A stretch of DNA of 64,000 bases from Massilia arenae (GCF_008014745.1 NZ_VPFD01000005.1:1-64000), one strand, 5' to 3'; numbered from the stretch's first letter, positions 1 through 8,397 are shown. Notes: generated by a model not told the origin, from the sequence alone. Made by a program: numbers and translations.

Positions 1-380
1 GCCCCGAGCGGCGCGGCGGCCGTGGCGGGCGCGGCGCCCGAGGTGCCCGGGGCGCCGCCTGCAGGGGCAGGCGCCGGCACCCCGGCGCTGGCCGGGGTCG
101 GGTCGGATGCGGCGACACCCAGCGGCCCGCTCACGGGCGGCGGCGGCTTGATGGTCCAGCCCTCCTGCGCGGCGCGCTGGCGCCATTGACCGCTGATCCG
201 GTCCATCGACGCGTTCAGCGCTTCCTTTTCCTTGGCCGCCTTGGCGTCGGCCTCGGCCTTCTTCGCCGCCGCGGCCTGGGCCTGGGCCGGCGACGGCGGA
301 GGCAGCGCCGCCCAGGAGACGCCGGCCAGGCTCAAGCCCAACGCCAGCGCCCCCAAGGTGTGCATTCGCTTGGTCCTCAT
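1..380 (-). CDS. Secreted Ala/Pro-rich protein, C-terminus cut by window edge
   Basis: I do not recognise this gene. It starts at an ATG at 380-378 and runs off the left edge, leaving 126 codons. The N-terminus looks like a Sec signal peptide, with Arg and Lys followed by the hydrophobic stretch LGALALGLSLAGVSWA. Next come an Ala/Lys/Glu-rich segment that may form a helix or coiled coil, the short conserved-looking patch ISGQWRQRAAQEGW, and then low-complexity Pro/Ala/Gly sequence. The ATG overlaps the stop of the upstream lipoprotein gene as ATGA, with GGAGGA just before it, so the two are probably translationally coupled. Position at the distal end of the formate dehydrogenase operon suggests an envelope accessory role, which is inference only. 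Confidence 0.6.
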   Translation of the reverse strand, partial: MRTKRMHTLGALALGLSLAGVSWAALPPPSPAQAQAAAAKKAEADAKAAKEKEALNASMDRISGQWRQRAAQEGWTIKPPPPVSGPLGVAASDPTPASAGVPAPAPAGGAPGTSGAAPATAAAPLG

Positions 381-823
381 CGTGTTCCTCCTGACTGCCC
401 CTGCGGCGCGGCATTGTTGGCGGCCGGGGCTTCGGTAGTTCCCGGCGCCGGCGCGGCGGGGCGATTCTCGCCCGATGGCAGGTCGCTGCCTGCACGTCCG
501 GCGCCCGCCGGCTGGGTGACGCCGCTCGACGGTCCCTGGCCGGTTTCCTGGGTGGCGCCGCCGATCTCGGCGCCGCTGGTGTTGCCGCCCGAACCGCCGG
601 CGATGCCCGGTGTGCCGCCGGCATAGGTGGCGTCGGTTTCCGGCCGCGCCGTGCGCGCCATGATCTGGCCGCTCGTCATGCCGCCGGATGAGACCTGGCC
701 GGGATACTTTGTCTGGATCACGCCGTTGGCGGCGGGCGCCTGGCCGCGGTCGCAGCCGGCCAGCGTGCAGGCCAGCAGCCCCACGGCGCCCACGATCGAT
801 GCATTGTGTAGTCTCATCGCCAT
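377..823 (-). CDS. Putative lipoprotein in the formate dehydrogenase operon
   Basis: This is a 148-residue predicted lipoprotein of unknown function. A signal sequence ends in a lipobox LAGC, with the acylated cysteine at about residue 24. The mature part is almost wholly Gly/Ser/Thr/Ala/Pro with no recognisable fold, so it may be a disordered, surface- or periplasm-facing tether. It lies 3 bases downstream of the gamma subunit gene and overlaps the next secreted protein by 4 bases, so it is almost certainly cotranscribed with formate dehydrogenase. The repetitive composition means homology searching will be weak. The real-gene call rests on the signal peptide, the lipobox and the operon spacing. 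Confidence 0.65.
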   Translation of the reverse strand: MAMRLHNASIVGAVGLLACTLAGCDRGQAPAANGVIQTKYPGQVSSGGMTSGQIMARTARPETDATYAGGTPGIAGGSGGNTSGAEIGGATQETGQGPSSGVTQPAGAGRAGSDLPSGENRPAAPAPGTTEAPAANNAAPQGQSGGTR

Positions 824-826
824 TCC

Positions 827-1906
827 TCAGTGCGCCGGGCCGGGTCGCGGCCGGCCGCCCTGGCCAGGGACCATCTTGCCGTCCTTGTCCATGCCGGGCG
901 GGACGCCGGTCTTCATCTGTTCGTACCACAGCTGGTGATGGGCCTTGGCCCAGTTCTCATCCACCGTGCCGTAGCGCATCGCCTCGTAGGCGCCGGGTGT
1001 ACCCACGGTGCCGATGTAGGCGTGGCCCATCGCGGCGGCCATGTACAGCGCCGCCGCCCCCACGTGCAGCACGTTTGCCACCTGCATCACGTAGCGGGTC
1101 TGGCCGACGGCGAAGTCGAGCACCAGGCCCGTGACCGACATGATCAGGCCCAGCAGCGCCACGCCGCCCCAGAACCAGGTCTTTTCGCCGGCATTGAAGA
1201 AGCCGGCCGGGACGTGCTTGTGACTGACGATGCCCCCGCCCTGCTTGACCCATTGCCAGTCGGCGCGGTTGTAGAAATTGCGCTTCAAGAAGGTGAAGAA
1301 CATCAGGATCGAGCACAGGATGAACAGCGGCCCGACGAAGTTGTGCAGGTATTTCGAGATGATCGCCACCCAGGAAAACAGGTCGTGCCCCATCCACGGC
1401 AGCATGATCTTCTTGCCGTACATGATGATGATGCCGGTGATGCCGAGCGCGATGAAGCTGAAGGCCGTGGCCCAGTGCACCTGGCGCTCCCAGCGATTAA
1501 AACGCTGCATCTTGCGGCCTGCTTCCGCCACCTGCTTGGCCGGGCCGATGGTCCGGTAGAACACGAAGATCGCCAGCGGCACCGCCAGCAGGATGAAGCC
1601 GGCGATGGTCGCCAGCGGTCCGTTGCGCAGGTGGCGCCAGGTATTGCCACCGCGCTGGACGATGACGTTGCCCTCCTTGCTGCCGTACTGGCCCAGGTAG
1701 TGGCGGTCCATGTGGACCCGGCCCGAGGCGGAGCTGGTCATGCCGGGGTCGGGCACCACCGAGTCGGCTTCGATCTGCAGCATGGTCTGTTCTTCGGCAT
1801 AGGCCGGCGTGGCGTTCTGGTTCTTGACGCCGGCCCAGCTAGCGGAGAACACCAGGGCCGCCGCCAGGAACAGCATGGCGCGCAGCGTATTTAAAGTCGC
1901 TCGCAT
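827..1906 (-). CDS. fdnI: Formate dehydrogenase gamma subunit (cytochrome b)
   Basis: This integral membrane cytochrome b takes electrons from the beta subunit and reduces quinone. The 359 residues are longer than the E. coli FdnI of about 217. An N-terminal signal-like helix (about 8-25) and a roughly 70-residue presumably periplasmic segment come before the membrane core. Membrane helices fall near 97-118, 146-164, 188-207, 245-266 and 276-297. Histidines at 144, 188, 281 and 295 lie in or beside these helices and are candidate haem b ligands. The long form with an N-terminal extension is, to my knowledge, usual in betaproteobacteria. It lies 9 bases downstream of a small lipoprotein gene in the same operon. 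Confidence 0.92.
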   Translation of the reverse strand: MRATLNTLRAMLFLAAALVFSASWAGVKNQNATPAYAEEQTMLQIEADSVVPDPGMTSSASGRVHMDRHYLGQYGSKEGNVIVQRGGNTWRHLRNGPLATIAGFILLAVPLAIFVFYRTIGPAKQVAEAGRKMQRFNRWERQVHWATAFSFIALGITGIIIMYGKKIMLPWMGHDLFSWVAIISKYLHNFVGPLFILCSILMFFTFLKRNFYNRADWQWVKQGGGIVSHKHVPAGFFNAGEKTWFWGGVALLGLIMSVTGLVLDFAVGQTRYVMQVANVLHVGAAALYMAAAMGHAYIGTVGTPGAYEAMRYGTVDENWAKAHHQLWYEQMKTGVPPGMDKDGKMVPGQGGRPRPGPAH

Positions 1907-1915
1907 GGTGCCTCC

Positions 1916-2134
1916 TCAGGGATTGGCCCGGTTGTATTCGTTCTGCTTGCCGTTGCGGTTCTCGACCGTGGCCCACCAGGCCAGGCGGTCGTTGTGGAAG
2001 CGGCGCTGGTAGTGGCGGTCGTCCTTCTTGCCGGCATACTCGCCCTTGATCCACGGCGGATGCTGGTCCACTTCGAGGCAGCCGGCCAGCAGCACGGCCG
2101 GCAGGATCAGTGCGCAGATCTTGATGAGCTTCAT
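1916..2134 (-). CDS. Small lipoprotein between formate dehydrogenase beta and gamma genes
   Basis: This is a 72-residue predicted lipoprotein. The N-terminus MKLIKICALILPAVLLAGC is a compact signal peptide with lipobox LAGC and the acylated Cys at residue 19. The mature part of about 53 residues is charged and aromatic (for example RFHNDRLAWWATVENRNG) and has no domain I know. The ATG overlaps the stop of the beta subunit gene as ATGA, so translation is probably coupled to it, and 9 bases separate it from the gamma gene. The tight insertion between two structural subunit genes suggests an accessory or small structural role at the membrane complex. That role is inferred from position alone. 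Confidence 0.75.
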   Translation of the reverse strand: MKLIKICALILPAVLLAGCLEVDQHPPWIKGEYAGKKDDRHYQRRFHNDRLAWWATVENRNGKQNEYNRANP

Positions 2135-2814
2135 GTCGGGAACCTCCCGGAATGGTTCTGCGAGTCGCGCATGTCCTGGTTGACGCGTGGCGAGTCGCCT
2201 TCGGCCTTGTACTGGCCGCCGCGTTTCGGTTTGCCGTAGGCGATCTTCCAGCCCCACAGCTGCGGGCCATAGCCGCGCGTCTCGACCCGCTGGCGATAGA
2301 TGTCGGCGATGATGTTGGCGTCGCCGCCCAGCAGCGCCTTGGTGCCGCACTGCTCGGCGCAGGCCGGCAGCTTGCCTTCGGCGATGCGATTGCGGCCATA
2401 CTTCTTGAACTCGGCTTCCGAGGTATCCGGTTCCGGGCCGCCGGCGCAGAAGGTGCATTTGTCCATCTTGCCGCGGTGGTTGAACAGGCCGGTCTCGGGG
2501 AATTGCGGCGCGCCGAACGGGCAAGCGTAGTAACAGTAACCGCAGCCGATGCACTGGTCCTTGCTGTGCAGGACGATGCCGTCCTCGGTGTGGTAGATGC
2601 AGTTGGTCGGGCACACGGCCAGGCACGGCGCGTCGGTGCAGTGCATGCATGCCACCGACACCGAGCGCTCCCCCGGGATGCCATCGTTGATCGTCACCAC
2701 CCGGCGCCGGTTGATGCCCCAGGCCAGTTCGTGCTCGTTCTTGCAGGCGGTCACGCAGCCGTTGCAGTCGATGCAGCGCTCCGTGTCGCAGATGAATTTC
2801 ATTCTTGCTGGCAT
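2131..2814 (-). CDS. fdnH: Formate dehydrogenase beta subunit, four [4Fe-4S] clusters
   Basis: This ferredoxin-like electron-transfer subunit carries electrons from the molybdenum site to the cytochrome b subunit. The 227 residues hold four cysteine sets: C14/C17/C20/C24, C56/C59/C64/C68, C88/C91/C94/C98 and C120/C123 with C152/C156. Pairs of these sets interleave to bind four [4Fe-4S] clusters, as in the FdnH/HybA/DmsB family. No C-terminal membrane helix is visible, unlike E. coli FdnH, so anchoring would depend on the gamma subunit. There is no signal peptide, so it probably crosses the membrane together with the Tat-targeted alpha subunit. GGAGGAGA precedes the ATG at good spacing. Confidence 0.95.
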   Translation of the reverse strand: MPARMKFICDTERCIDCNGCVTACKNEHELAWGINRRRVVTINDGIPGERSVSVACMHCTDAPCLAVCPTNCIYHTEDGIVLHSKDQCIGCGYCYYACPFGAPQFPETGLFNHRGKMDKCTFCAGGPEPDTSEAEFKKYGRNRIAEGKLPACAEQCGTKALLGGDANIIADIYRQRVETRGYGPQLWGWKIAYGKPKRGGQYKAEGDSPRVNQDMRDSQNHSGRFPT

Positions 2815-2833
2815 GTCGGTCTCCTCCGTCAGC

Positions 2834-5653
2834 TCAGGCGCGCACCACGCGGCACAGCGACACCTTGGTTTCCTGCATCATGGTCACGGCGTCATAGCCA
2901 TAGGTCCAGCCGGTATTGATGGCCTCGCCGCGCACGATCGGCGCCCCATGTTCGGGATAGTGTTGTTCCAGGTCTTCGCCCATCCACCAGCCGCCGAAGT
3001 GGAACGGCGCCCACACCAGGCCCACCGGCACCCGCTCGGTGACCATCGCCATCATCTTCAGGCGCGCGCCGGTCGGGGTCTCGAGCCATACGTATTCGCC
3101 CAGCTTGGCGCCGATCTGGACCGCATCGCGCGGGTTGATCTCGACGAACATGTTTTGCTGCAGCTCGGCCAGCCAGGGATTGGACCGGGTCTCCTCGCCG
3201 CCGCCCTCGTACTCGACCAGACGGCCGGAGGTCATGATCAGCGGGAAGTCCTTCGAATAGTCGACCGCCTGCACCGACTTGAACAGCGTTGGCAGGCGCC
3301 AGTGATTGGCCTTGTCGTCATAGGTCGGGTACTGGGCCACCAGGTCGCGCCGTGGCGTGGCCAGCGGTTCGCGGTGGACCGGCACCGGATCGGGGAAGTT
3401 CCACACATTGCAGCGCGCCCGTGCATTGCCGAACGGCGCGCAGCCATGGGCGATGACGACCCGGATGATGCCGCCCGACAGGTCGGTCTTCCAGTTCTTG
3501 CCCTCGGCCATGGCTTGCTCGGCCGGGGTCAGCTCGGCCCACCAGCCCAGTTTTTTCAGGAACACGTGGTCGAACTCGGGATAACCGAAATCCAGTTCGC
3601 TGTGCTTGTTGGTCGAGCCGTCGGCCGCCAGCAGGCTCGAACCGTTGTGCTCGACGCCCCAGTTGGCGCGGAACGGTAATCCACCCTCGGCCACGCTCTT
3701 GCTCAGGTCATACAGGATCGGCGTGCCCGGATGTTTCATTTCCGGCGTGCCCCAGCACGGCCACGGCAAGCCGTAGTAATCGCCCTTGCACGGGCCGGAA
3801 TCGGCGCGCAGCGTCGTCGGGTTGAAGGTGTGCTTGTTTTCCATGTGCAGCTTGAGCCGTTCGGGCGAGCAGCCCGTGTAGCCGATGGTCCAGCACGAGC
3901 GGTTGATCTCGCGCAGGATGTCCTCGACCACCGGCTCGTTGTGCACCACCTTGATGTTTTTCACCAGCTCGTCGGCGAAGCCCAGCTTGCGCGCGAACAG
4001 GTACATGATCTCGTGGTCGGTCTTGCATTCGAATAACGGCTGGATCACGCGCTCGCGCCACTGGATCGAGCGGTTCGAGGCCGTGCACGAGCCCTGGGTC
4101 TCGAACTGCGAGGCGGCCGGCAGCAGGTAGACGCCGTCGCTACGGCCGTGCATCGACGCCGTCATGCTCGGATAGGGGTCGATCACCACCATCATGTCGA
4201 GCTTTTGCATCGCCGCCTTCATGTCCGGCAGGCGGGTCTGGCTATTCGGCGCGTGGCCCCAGTAGAGCACGGCGCGTAGATTGCTCGGCTGGTCGATGAA
4301 CTGGTTTTCTTCATTCACCGCGTCGAACCAGCGCGACACCGTGATGCCGGGCTTTTCCATCAATTCCTTGGAACCGAAGCGCGACTTGATCCACTCGTAG
4401 TCGACGCCCCAGACCGCGGCGAAATGCTTCCAGGCGCCTTCGGCCAGGCCGTAGTAGCCGGGAAGCGAATCGCCATTGGGGCCGACGTCGGTGGCGCCCT
4501 GCACATTGTCGTGGCCGCGGTAGATGTTGGCGCCGCCGCCGGGAATGCCGATATTGCCCAGCGCCAGCTGCAGGATCGACAGCGCGCGCACATTGGCGGT
4601 GCCGACGTGGTGCTGGGTGATGCCCATGCACCAGACCACGGACGAGGGACGGTTGGTGGCCAGCATCTCGGCCGCCATGCGCACCGCCGATTCCGGCACG
4701 CCGGTGACGTCCGACACCTTATCGGGCGTCCATTTCATGACTTCGGCGCGCACGTCCTCCATACCCCAGGTGCGCTCTTCGATGAACTTCTTGTCTTCCC
4801 AGCCGTTATTGAAGATATGCCACAGGATGCCCCACACCAGCGGAATGTCGGTGCCGGGCCGCACGCGCACATAGTGGTCGGCAAAGCGCGCCGTGCGGGT
4901 GAAGCGCGGATCGATGACGATCATCTTGGCGCCCAGTTCCTTGGCGTGCAGGAAGTGCAGCATCGAGATCGGGTGCGCCTCGGCCGGATTGGAGCCGATG
5001 AACAGCACCGCCTTGCTGTGGTGCAGGTCGTTGAACGAATTGGTCATCGCCCCGTAGCCGAAGGTCTGGGCCACGCCGGCAACGGTGGTCGAGTGACAGA
5101 TGCGGGCCTGGTGGTCGCAGTTGTTGGTGCCGAAGAACGATACCCACTTGCGCAGCAGGTAGGCTTGCTCGTTATTGTGCTTGGAGCTGCCGATCACCAT
5201 CAGCGCATCGGGCCCGGCTTCCTTGCGCAGCTGCAGCAGCTTGTCGCCGATCTCGTCGATCGCCTGGTCCCAGGAGATGCGCTGGTACTTGCCGTTTACC
5301 AGCTTCATCGGATAGCGCAGGCGGTGCTCGCCGAAGGCGTGCTCGCGCACCGAGGCGCCCTTGGCGCAGTGGGCGCCCATATTGATCGGCGAATCGAAGG
5401 CGGCCTCTTGCCGCACCCAGACACCGTTGGCGACGACGGCATCGACCGAGCAGCCGACCGAGCAGTGGCTGCAGACGGTGCGCTTGACCACGGTCGGCAC
5501 CGGGGTATCCGGTACCGGGTCGGCCTGGGCCGGTTCGATCACGTTCAGCGGCAGATGGCGCGCCAGGGCGCCGGCGCCGGCGGCAACGCCGGCCCCGACC
5601 AGGAAGCGGCGCCGTTTCAACGCGCTGTCGCGCGTGGACTTGACCAGTGACAT
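2834..5653 (-). CDS. fdnG: Formate dehydrogenase alpha subunit, Cys-type molybdoenzyme, Tat-exported
   Basis: This is the catalytic subunit oxidising formate to CO2 at a molybdo- or tungsto-bis-pyranopterin centre. The 939 residues begin with a Tat signal (KRRRFLVGAG, residues 13-22) ending near PAQA, which places the enzyme in the periplasm. A [4Fe-4S] site is formed by C61, C64, C68 and C96. The metal ligand is C186, followed by H187 in the sequence ARICHSTT, where E. coli FdnG has selenocysteine, so no Sec machinery is needed. The C-terminal molybdopterin dinucleotide-binding region is intact to the stop. The start ATG has AGAGGAA upstream. It sits between the Tat-target protein and the beta subunit in one operon. 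Confidence 0.95.
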   Translation of the reverse strand: MSLVKSTRDSALKRRRFLVGAGVAAGAGALARHLPLNVIEPAQADPVPDTPVPTVVKRTVCSHCSVGCSVDAVVANGVWVRQEAAFDSPINMGAHCAKGASVREHAFGEHRLRYPMKLVNGKYQRISWDQAIDEIGDKLLQLRKEAGPDALMVIGSSKHNNEQAYLLRKWVSFFGTNNCDHQARICHSTTVAGVAQTFGYGAMTNSFNDLHHSKAVLFIGSNPAEAHPISMLHFLHAKELGAKMIVIDPRFTRTARFADHYVRVRPGTDIPLVWGILWHIFNNGWEDKKFIEERTWGMEDVRAEVMKWTPDKVSDVTGVPESAVRMAAEMLATNRPSSVVWCMGITQHHVGTANVRALSILQLALGNIGIPGGGANIYRGHDNVQGATDVGPNGDSLPGYYGLAEGAWKHFAAVWGVDYEWIKSRFGSKELMEKPGITVSRWFDAVNEENQFIDQPSNLRAVLYWGHAPNSQTRLPDMKAAMQKLDMMVVIDPYPSMTASMHGRSDGVYLLPAASQFETQGSCTASNRSIQWRERVIQPLFECKTDHEIMYLFARKLGFADELVKNIKVVHNEPVVEDILREINRSCWTIGYTGCSPERLKLHMENKHTFNPTTLRADSGPCKGDYYGLPWPCWGTPEMKHPGTPILYDLSKSVAEGGLPFRANWGVEHNGSSLLAADGSTNKHSELDFGYPEFDHVFLKKLGWWAELTPAEQAMAEGKNWKTDLSGGIIRVVIAHGCAPFGNARARCNVWNFPDPVPVHREPLATPRRDLVAQYPTYDDKANHWRLPTLFKSVQAVDYSKDFPLIMTSGRLVEYEGGGEETRSNPWLAELQQNMFVEINPRDAVQIGAKLGEYVWLETPTGARLKMMAMVTERVPVGLVWAPFHFGGWWMGEDLEQHYPEHGAPIVRGEAINTGWTYGYDAVTMMQETKVSLCRVVRA

Positions 5654-5671
5654 ATCGATTCCTCTGCTTGC

Positions 5672-5905
5672 CTACCAGTAGGCGGCGGTCGCGTAATAGC
5701 GGCGGATGTGATCCGTCTCGTGGTAGCCGCGCTTGACCTTGGGGTCGGGCGCGGCCGGGGCGGTCTGTGGCGCCGCAGTCGCCGGGGCGGCAGCAGCGGC
5801 CACCACCAGTGCGCCCAGCGGCGCGGCTTTCAGGAAGCCGCGGCGCGCCGGGTCCGGCCGGTCTTCGCCTGGATCCTGCTGGACTCGTGGATCATGCTTG
5901 TTCAT
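5672..5905 (-). CDS. Formate dehydrogenase region Tat-target protein
   Basis: This is a 77-residue protein with an internal twin-arginine motif (DPARRGFLKAAPLGAL, about residues 18-33) followed by a hydrophobic Ala-rich stretch ending ATAAP. A short mature tail of about 30 residues ends HETDHIRRYYATAAYW. Small Tat-signal proteins of this kind are a known family found beside formate dehydrogenase alpha genes (formate dehydrogenase region TAT target). Their molecular function is unresolved. The start lies inside the 3' end of the chaperone gene (14-base overlap) with GAGAGGAAAG as ribosome site, and the stop is 18 bases before the alpha subunit ATG. Confidence 0.85.
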   Translation of the reverse strand: MNKHDPRVQQDPGEDRPDPARRGFLKAAPLGALVVAAAAAPATAAPQTAPAAPDPKVKRGYHETDHIRRYYATAAYW

Positions 5906-6578
5906 CGCTTTCCTCTCCTACGCCGAAGCTTTCGGCCTCGATTGCCAGGAATGCCTGGGCGAAGCGCGCGACCAGGCGGTAATAGTTGGCGCCTTCGGCA
6001 TTGCCGATGTCGTCCAGCGCGCGCATGCACCAGGAGCCGATGTGGGCCTCGAAGAAGCGGCGCTGCACGTCGAGCGGCTGGCGCCGGATGCCCGGCGCGC
6101 CGGCCACCAGCACGCGCATGGTCTCGCACAGCGCGCCGAGGTGGTCCTCGAACTCGCCCCGCCCCTGTATGCGCGCCAGACCGAGCCGGGCCAGGTCTTC
6201 GCGCAGATGCGCCAGCGGCGTGTCGTTCATGTAGCCGGCCAGGTAGCGCGAGCCATACGGATCGACCGGCGGCGTGCCGACGCTGACGAACAGCGCGCTG
6301 AATTCATCGTGGACGAGCCGGGGGGCCATCACGCCGGACGCCACGGTCAGTTGGTCCCAGGCGCGTTCGAGCGCCGGGTCGCCGCCCTCGGCCAGGATGG
6401 GATCGCTGGACGCGAGCGCATCGAGCAGCGCCGCGTCGGGCGCGGCCAGCAGCAGGCGGGAGAGCAAGGCATACAGATCCGCCCTGGCCTGGTCTTCGCC
6501 GCCCGGCGGCAGGTCCGGTCGCACGATTGCGGTGGCGAAGGCGCTGCGATCGGGCACGGTCTCGGTTGTTGGTGACAC
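5892..6578 (-). CDS. TorD-family molecular chaperone for formate dehydrogenase
   Basis: This is a cytoplasmic all-helical chaperone of the TorD/DmsD type, about 228 residues. The family binds Tat signal peptides and guards cofactor insertion into molybdoenzymes before export. The region DLYALLSRLLLAAPD near residues 30-44 and the later patch with EFSALFVSVGTPPVDPYGSRY are typical of TorD-like proteins. As first gene of the operon, just upstream of the Tat-target and alpha genes, it is best read as the dedicated formate dehydrogenase chaperone. The start is GTG at 6578-6576, with GGAG nine bases upstream. The gene is divergent from fnr. Confidence 0.88.
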   Translation of the reverse strand: MSPTTETVPDRSAFATAIVRPDLPPGGEDQARADLYALLSRLLLAAPDAALLDALASSDPILAEGGDPALERAWDQLTVASGVMAPRLVHDEFSALFVSVGTPPVDPYGSRYLAGYMNDTPLAHLREDLARLGLARIQGRGEFEDHLGALCETMRVLVAGAPGIRRQPLDVQRRFFEAHIGSWCMRALDDIGNAEGANYYRLVARFAQAFLAIEAESFGVGEESDEQA

Positions 6579-6711
6579 TGGGGAACACTCCAGTTGTGCA
6601 ATTTATACGGCAGTGTAGACCTCGAAGGATATTGAGTGCGCACAGTTGCCTACACGGCTAAATGAACCCAGCATGGGTGAGCACGGGCGCCGAACGACCG
6701 GAACACAACGA

Positions 6712-6732
6712 ATTTGTTGCTCAATTGCAAAT
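6712..6732. promoter_or_regulatory. 21-bp dyad in the fdh/fnr divergent region
   Basis: The arms ATTTG (6712-6716) and CAAAT (6728-6732) are perfect inverted repeats. Inside them TTGCTCAATTGCAA (6717-6730) resembles an FNR box with three mismatches to TTGAT-N4-ATCAA. It lies 50 bases upstream of the putative fnr -10 element and could serve either divergent gene. It may be a degenerate FNR/CRP-family site; this is inference. Confidence 0.35.
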
Positions 6733-6772
6733 AAATGGCATTTGTTTGTCGAGATAAACGCTTCAACACGTC

Positions 6773-6778
6773 TATAAT
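6773..6778 (+). promoter_or_regulatory. -10 element of the putative fnr promoter
   Basis: A perfect TATAAT lies 33 bases before the fnr ATG. The best -35 I can see (TTGTCG at 6746-6751) is spaced too far at 21 bases, so activation or an extended element may be needed. Confidence 0.5.
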
Positions 6779-6810
6779 TCCCGGGTACCCGAACCAAGCG
6801 ACCATCCCTC

Positions 6811-7572
6811 ATGAGCCAGCCCCTGTCCCGGCAAGCCGAGCCGCCACTCAATATCCACGCCCTGAAATCCTGCGCCCAGTGCAGCATGCACCAGCTGTGC
6901 CTGCCGATGGGCCTCGAAGACGCCGAGATCGACCGCCTGGACAAGATCATCGGCCGCCGTCGCCGCCTGGAACGCGACGAGCGCCTGTACAGCGTGGGCG
7001 AATCGTTCCGCAACCTGTACGCGGTGCGCTTCGGCCACTTCAAGACCTACCAGGTGAACGCGGCCGGTGAAGCCCAGATCACGGGTTTCCAGATGGCCGG
7101 CGAGCTGCTGGGCATGGACGCGATCAGCGGCACCCACCATTGCGACGCGGTGGCGCTGGAAGATTCCGAGGTGTGCGAGATCCCGTTCGCGCGCCTGGAA
7201 GACCTGTTCGGCGAAGTGCCGACGCTGCTGCGCCACTTCCACCGCATCATGAGCCAGGAAATCACGCGCGAGCAGAACGTCATGCTCCTGCTCGGCAATA
7301 TGCGCGCCGAGCAGCGCTTCGCCGTGTTCCTTGTGAACCTGTCGGCGCGCTACGCCACCCGCGGCTATGCGGCCAACCGCTTCCAGCTGCGCATGTCGCG
7401 CGAAGACATCGGCAACTACCTGGGCCTGACCATCGAAAGCATCAGCCGCCTGCTGTCGCGCTTCAAAAAGCAGGGCTGGCTCGAGGTCGACAAGCGCGAA
7501 GTGACGCTGCTCGATCCGGTCAAGCTGAAGGCGCTGGCGGCCGGCACCGACGTGTGCAGCCCGATGGCGTGA
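6811..7572 (+). CDS. fnr: FNR oxygen-sensing transcriptional regulator
   Basis: This is a CRP-family global regulator that binds a [4Fe-4S] cluster under low oxygen, dimerises and activates or represses anaerobic genes. The 253 residues carry the N-terminal cluster cysteines C21, C24 and C30 (SCAQCSMHQLC) and the fourth ligand C111 in GTHHCDAV, matching the C20/C23/C29/C122 pattern of E. coli Fnr. The cAMP-like fold is followed by a helix-turn-helix with recognition segment TIESISRLLSRF near residues 209-220, where the E..SR residues read the TTGAT half-site. Sites of this type occur at ccoN, hemN, the energy-taxis receptor and the stress-protein gene in this window. The AraC gene begins 6 bases downstream. 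Confidence 0.97.
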   Translation: MSQPLSRQAEPPLNIHALKSCAQCSMHQLCLPMGLEDAEIDRLDKIIGRRRRLERDERLYSVGESFRNLYAVRFGHFKTYQVNAAGEAQITGFQMAGELLGMDAISGTHHCDAVALEDSEVCEIPFARLEDLFGEVPTLLRHFHRIMSQEITREQNVMLLLGNMRAEQRFAVFLVNLSARYATRGYAANRFQLRMSREDIGNYLGLTIESISRLLSRFKKQGWLEVDKREVTLLDPVKLKALAAGTDVCSPMA

Positions 7573-7578
7573 CACGTC

Positions 7579-8337
7579 ATGACGCCCGACCTGCACCTGC
7601 GTAGCTACGACCGCGTGCACTGGGGCGACCGCCATGACTTCGCCCAGCTGGTGCTGCCGGTGCACGGCGAAGTCGTGCTCGATATCGAAGAGCGGCGCGG
7701 CCGGCTCGATCCCCTGCATGGCGCGCTGGTTGCGCCGGGCGCCTGGCATGCGCAATCAAGCCCTGGCGCGAATGATTCCCTGATCGTCGACGTCAACGGC
7801 GCCGCCTTCGACGACGGTCCCTGGCAGCGCCTGCTGGAGCGGCCTTTCGTCACGCTGGGCCCTGCGGCGCGCAAGCTGGTCGAGTTCATGGGACTGATGG
7901 CCCGTGAAACTGGTCCACACTGCGCGCCGCCCCGTTCGCTGGTGCAAGGCTGGGTGCCGCTGCTGCTCGACACCCTGAGCCTGGACGCGCCGCGCGCCAC
8001 CTCGCGCCTGGCCGCCCTGCTGGCGCGCATCGAGGCCGCGCCCAGCCTGGCCTGGAGCACCGAATCGATGGCGCGCGCCGCCAACCTGAGCGTGAGCCGC
8101 CTGCACGCGCTGTTTCGCGAAGAGCTGGACAGCACGCCGCATGCCTGGCTGCTGGGCTGCCGCCTGGATTGCGCACGCGGCATGTTGACGGACAGCGCGC
8201 GCAGCGTGGCCGACATCGCCATCGCCTGCGGCTTCTCGGACCAGGCCAGCCTGACGCGGGCGATGCGCCGGGTGTTCGACACCACGCCTGCCGCCTATCG
8301 GCGTTCAGCTCAGGAGAAACCGCCAAAACCGCAGTAG
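7579..8337 (+). CDS. AraC-family transcriptional regulator
   Basis: This 252-residue protein has an N-terminal cupin-like sensor region (DFAQLVLPVHGEVVLDIEER, then a stretch ending in LVAPGAWHA) and a C-terminal AraC double helix-turn-helix. The second helix-turn-helix is clear in SVADIAIACGFSDQASLTRA followed by MRRVFDTTPAAYRR at residues about 211-246. The effector is unknown. It follows fnr by 6 bases and precedes a DMT exporter on the same strand with a 60-base gap. Regulation of that exporter is a reasonable guess. A role linked to FNR is less likely despite the adjacency. Confidence 0.9.
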   Translation: MTPDLHLRSYDRVHWGDRHDFAQLVLPVHGEVVLDIEERRGRLDPLHGALVAPGAWHAQSSPGANDSLIVDVNGAAFDDGPWQRLLERPFVTLGPAARKLVEFMGLMARETGPHCAPPRSLVQGWVPLLLDTLSLDAPRATSRLAALLARIEAAPSLAWSTESMARAANLSVSRLHALFREELDSTPHAWLLGCRLDCARGMLTDSARSVADIAIACGFSDQASLTRAMRRVFDTTPAAYRRSAQEKPPKPQ

Positions 8338-8397
8338 TCCCGGCCAAGACTGGGTGCACGTCCAGGTCCGAGAATCTCCACTCAAAGGAGATTCATC

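Noticed and set aside
6746..6760. Possible FNR box TTGTCGAGATAAAC before fnr
   Set aside because: It matches too few consensus positions in both halves and is not at a useful distance from the TATAAT element.
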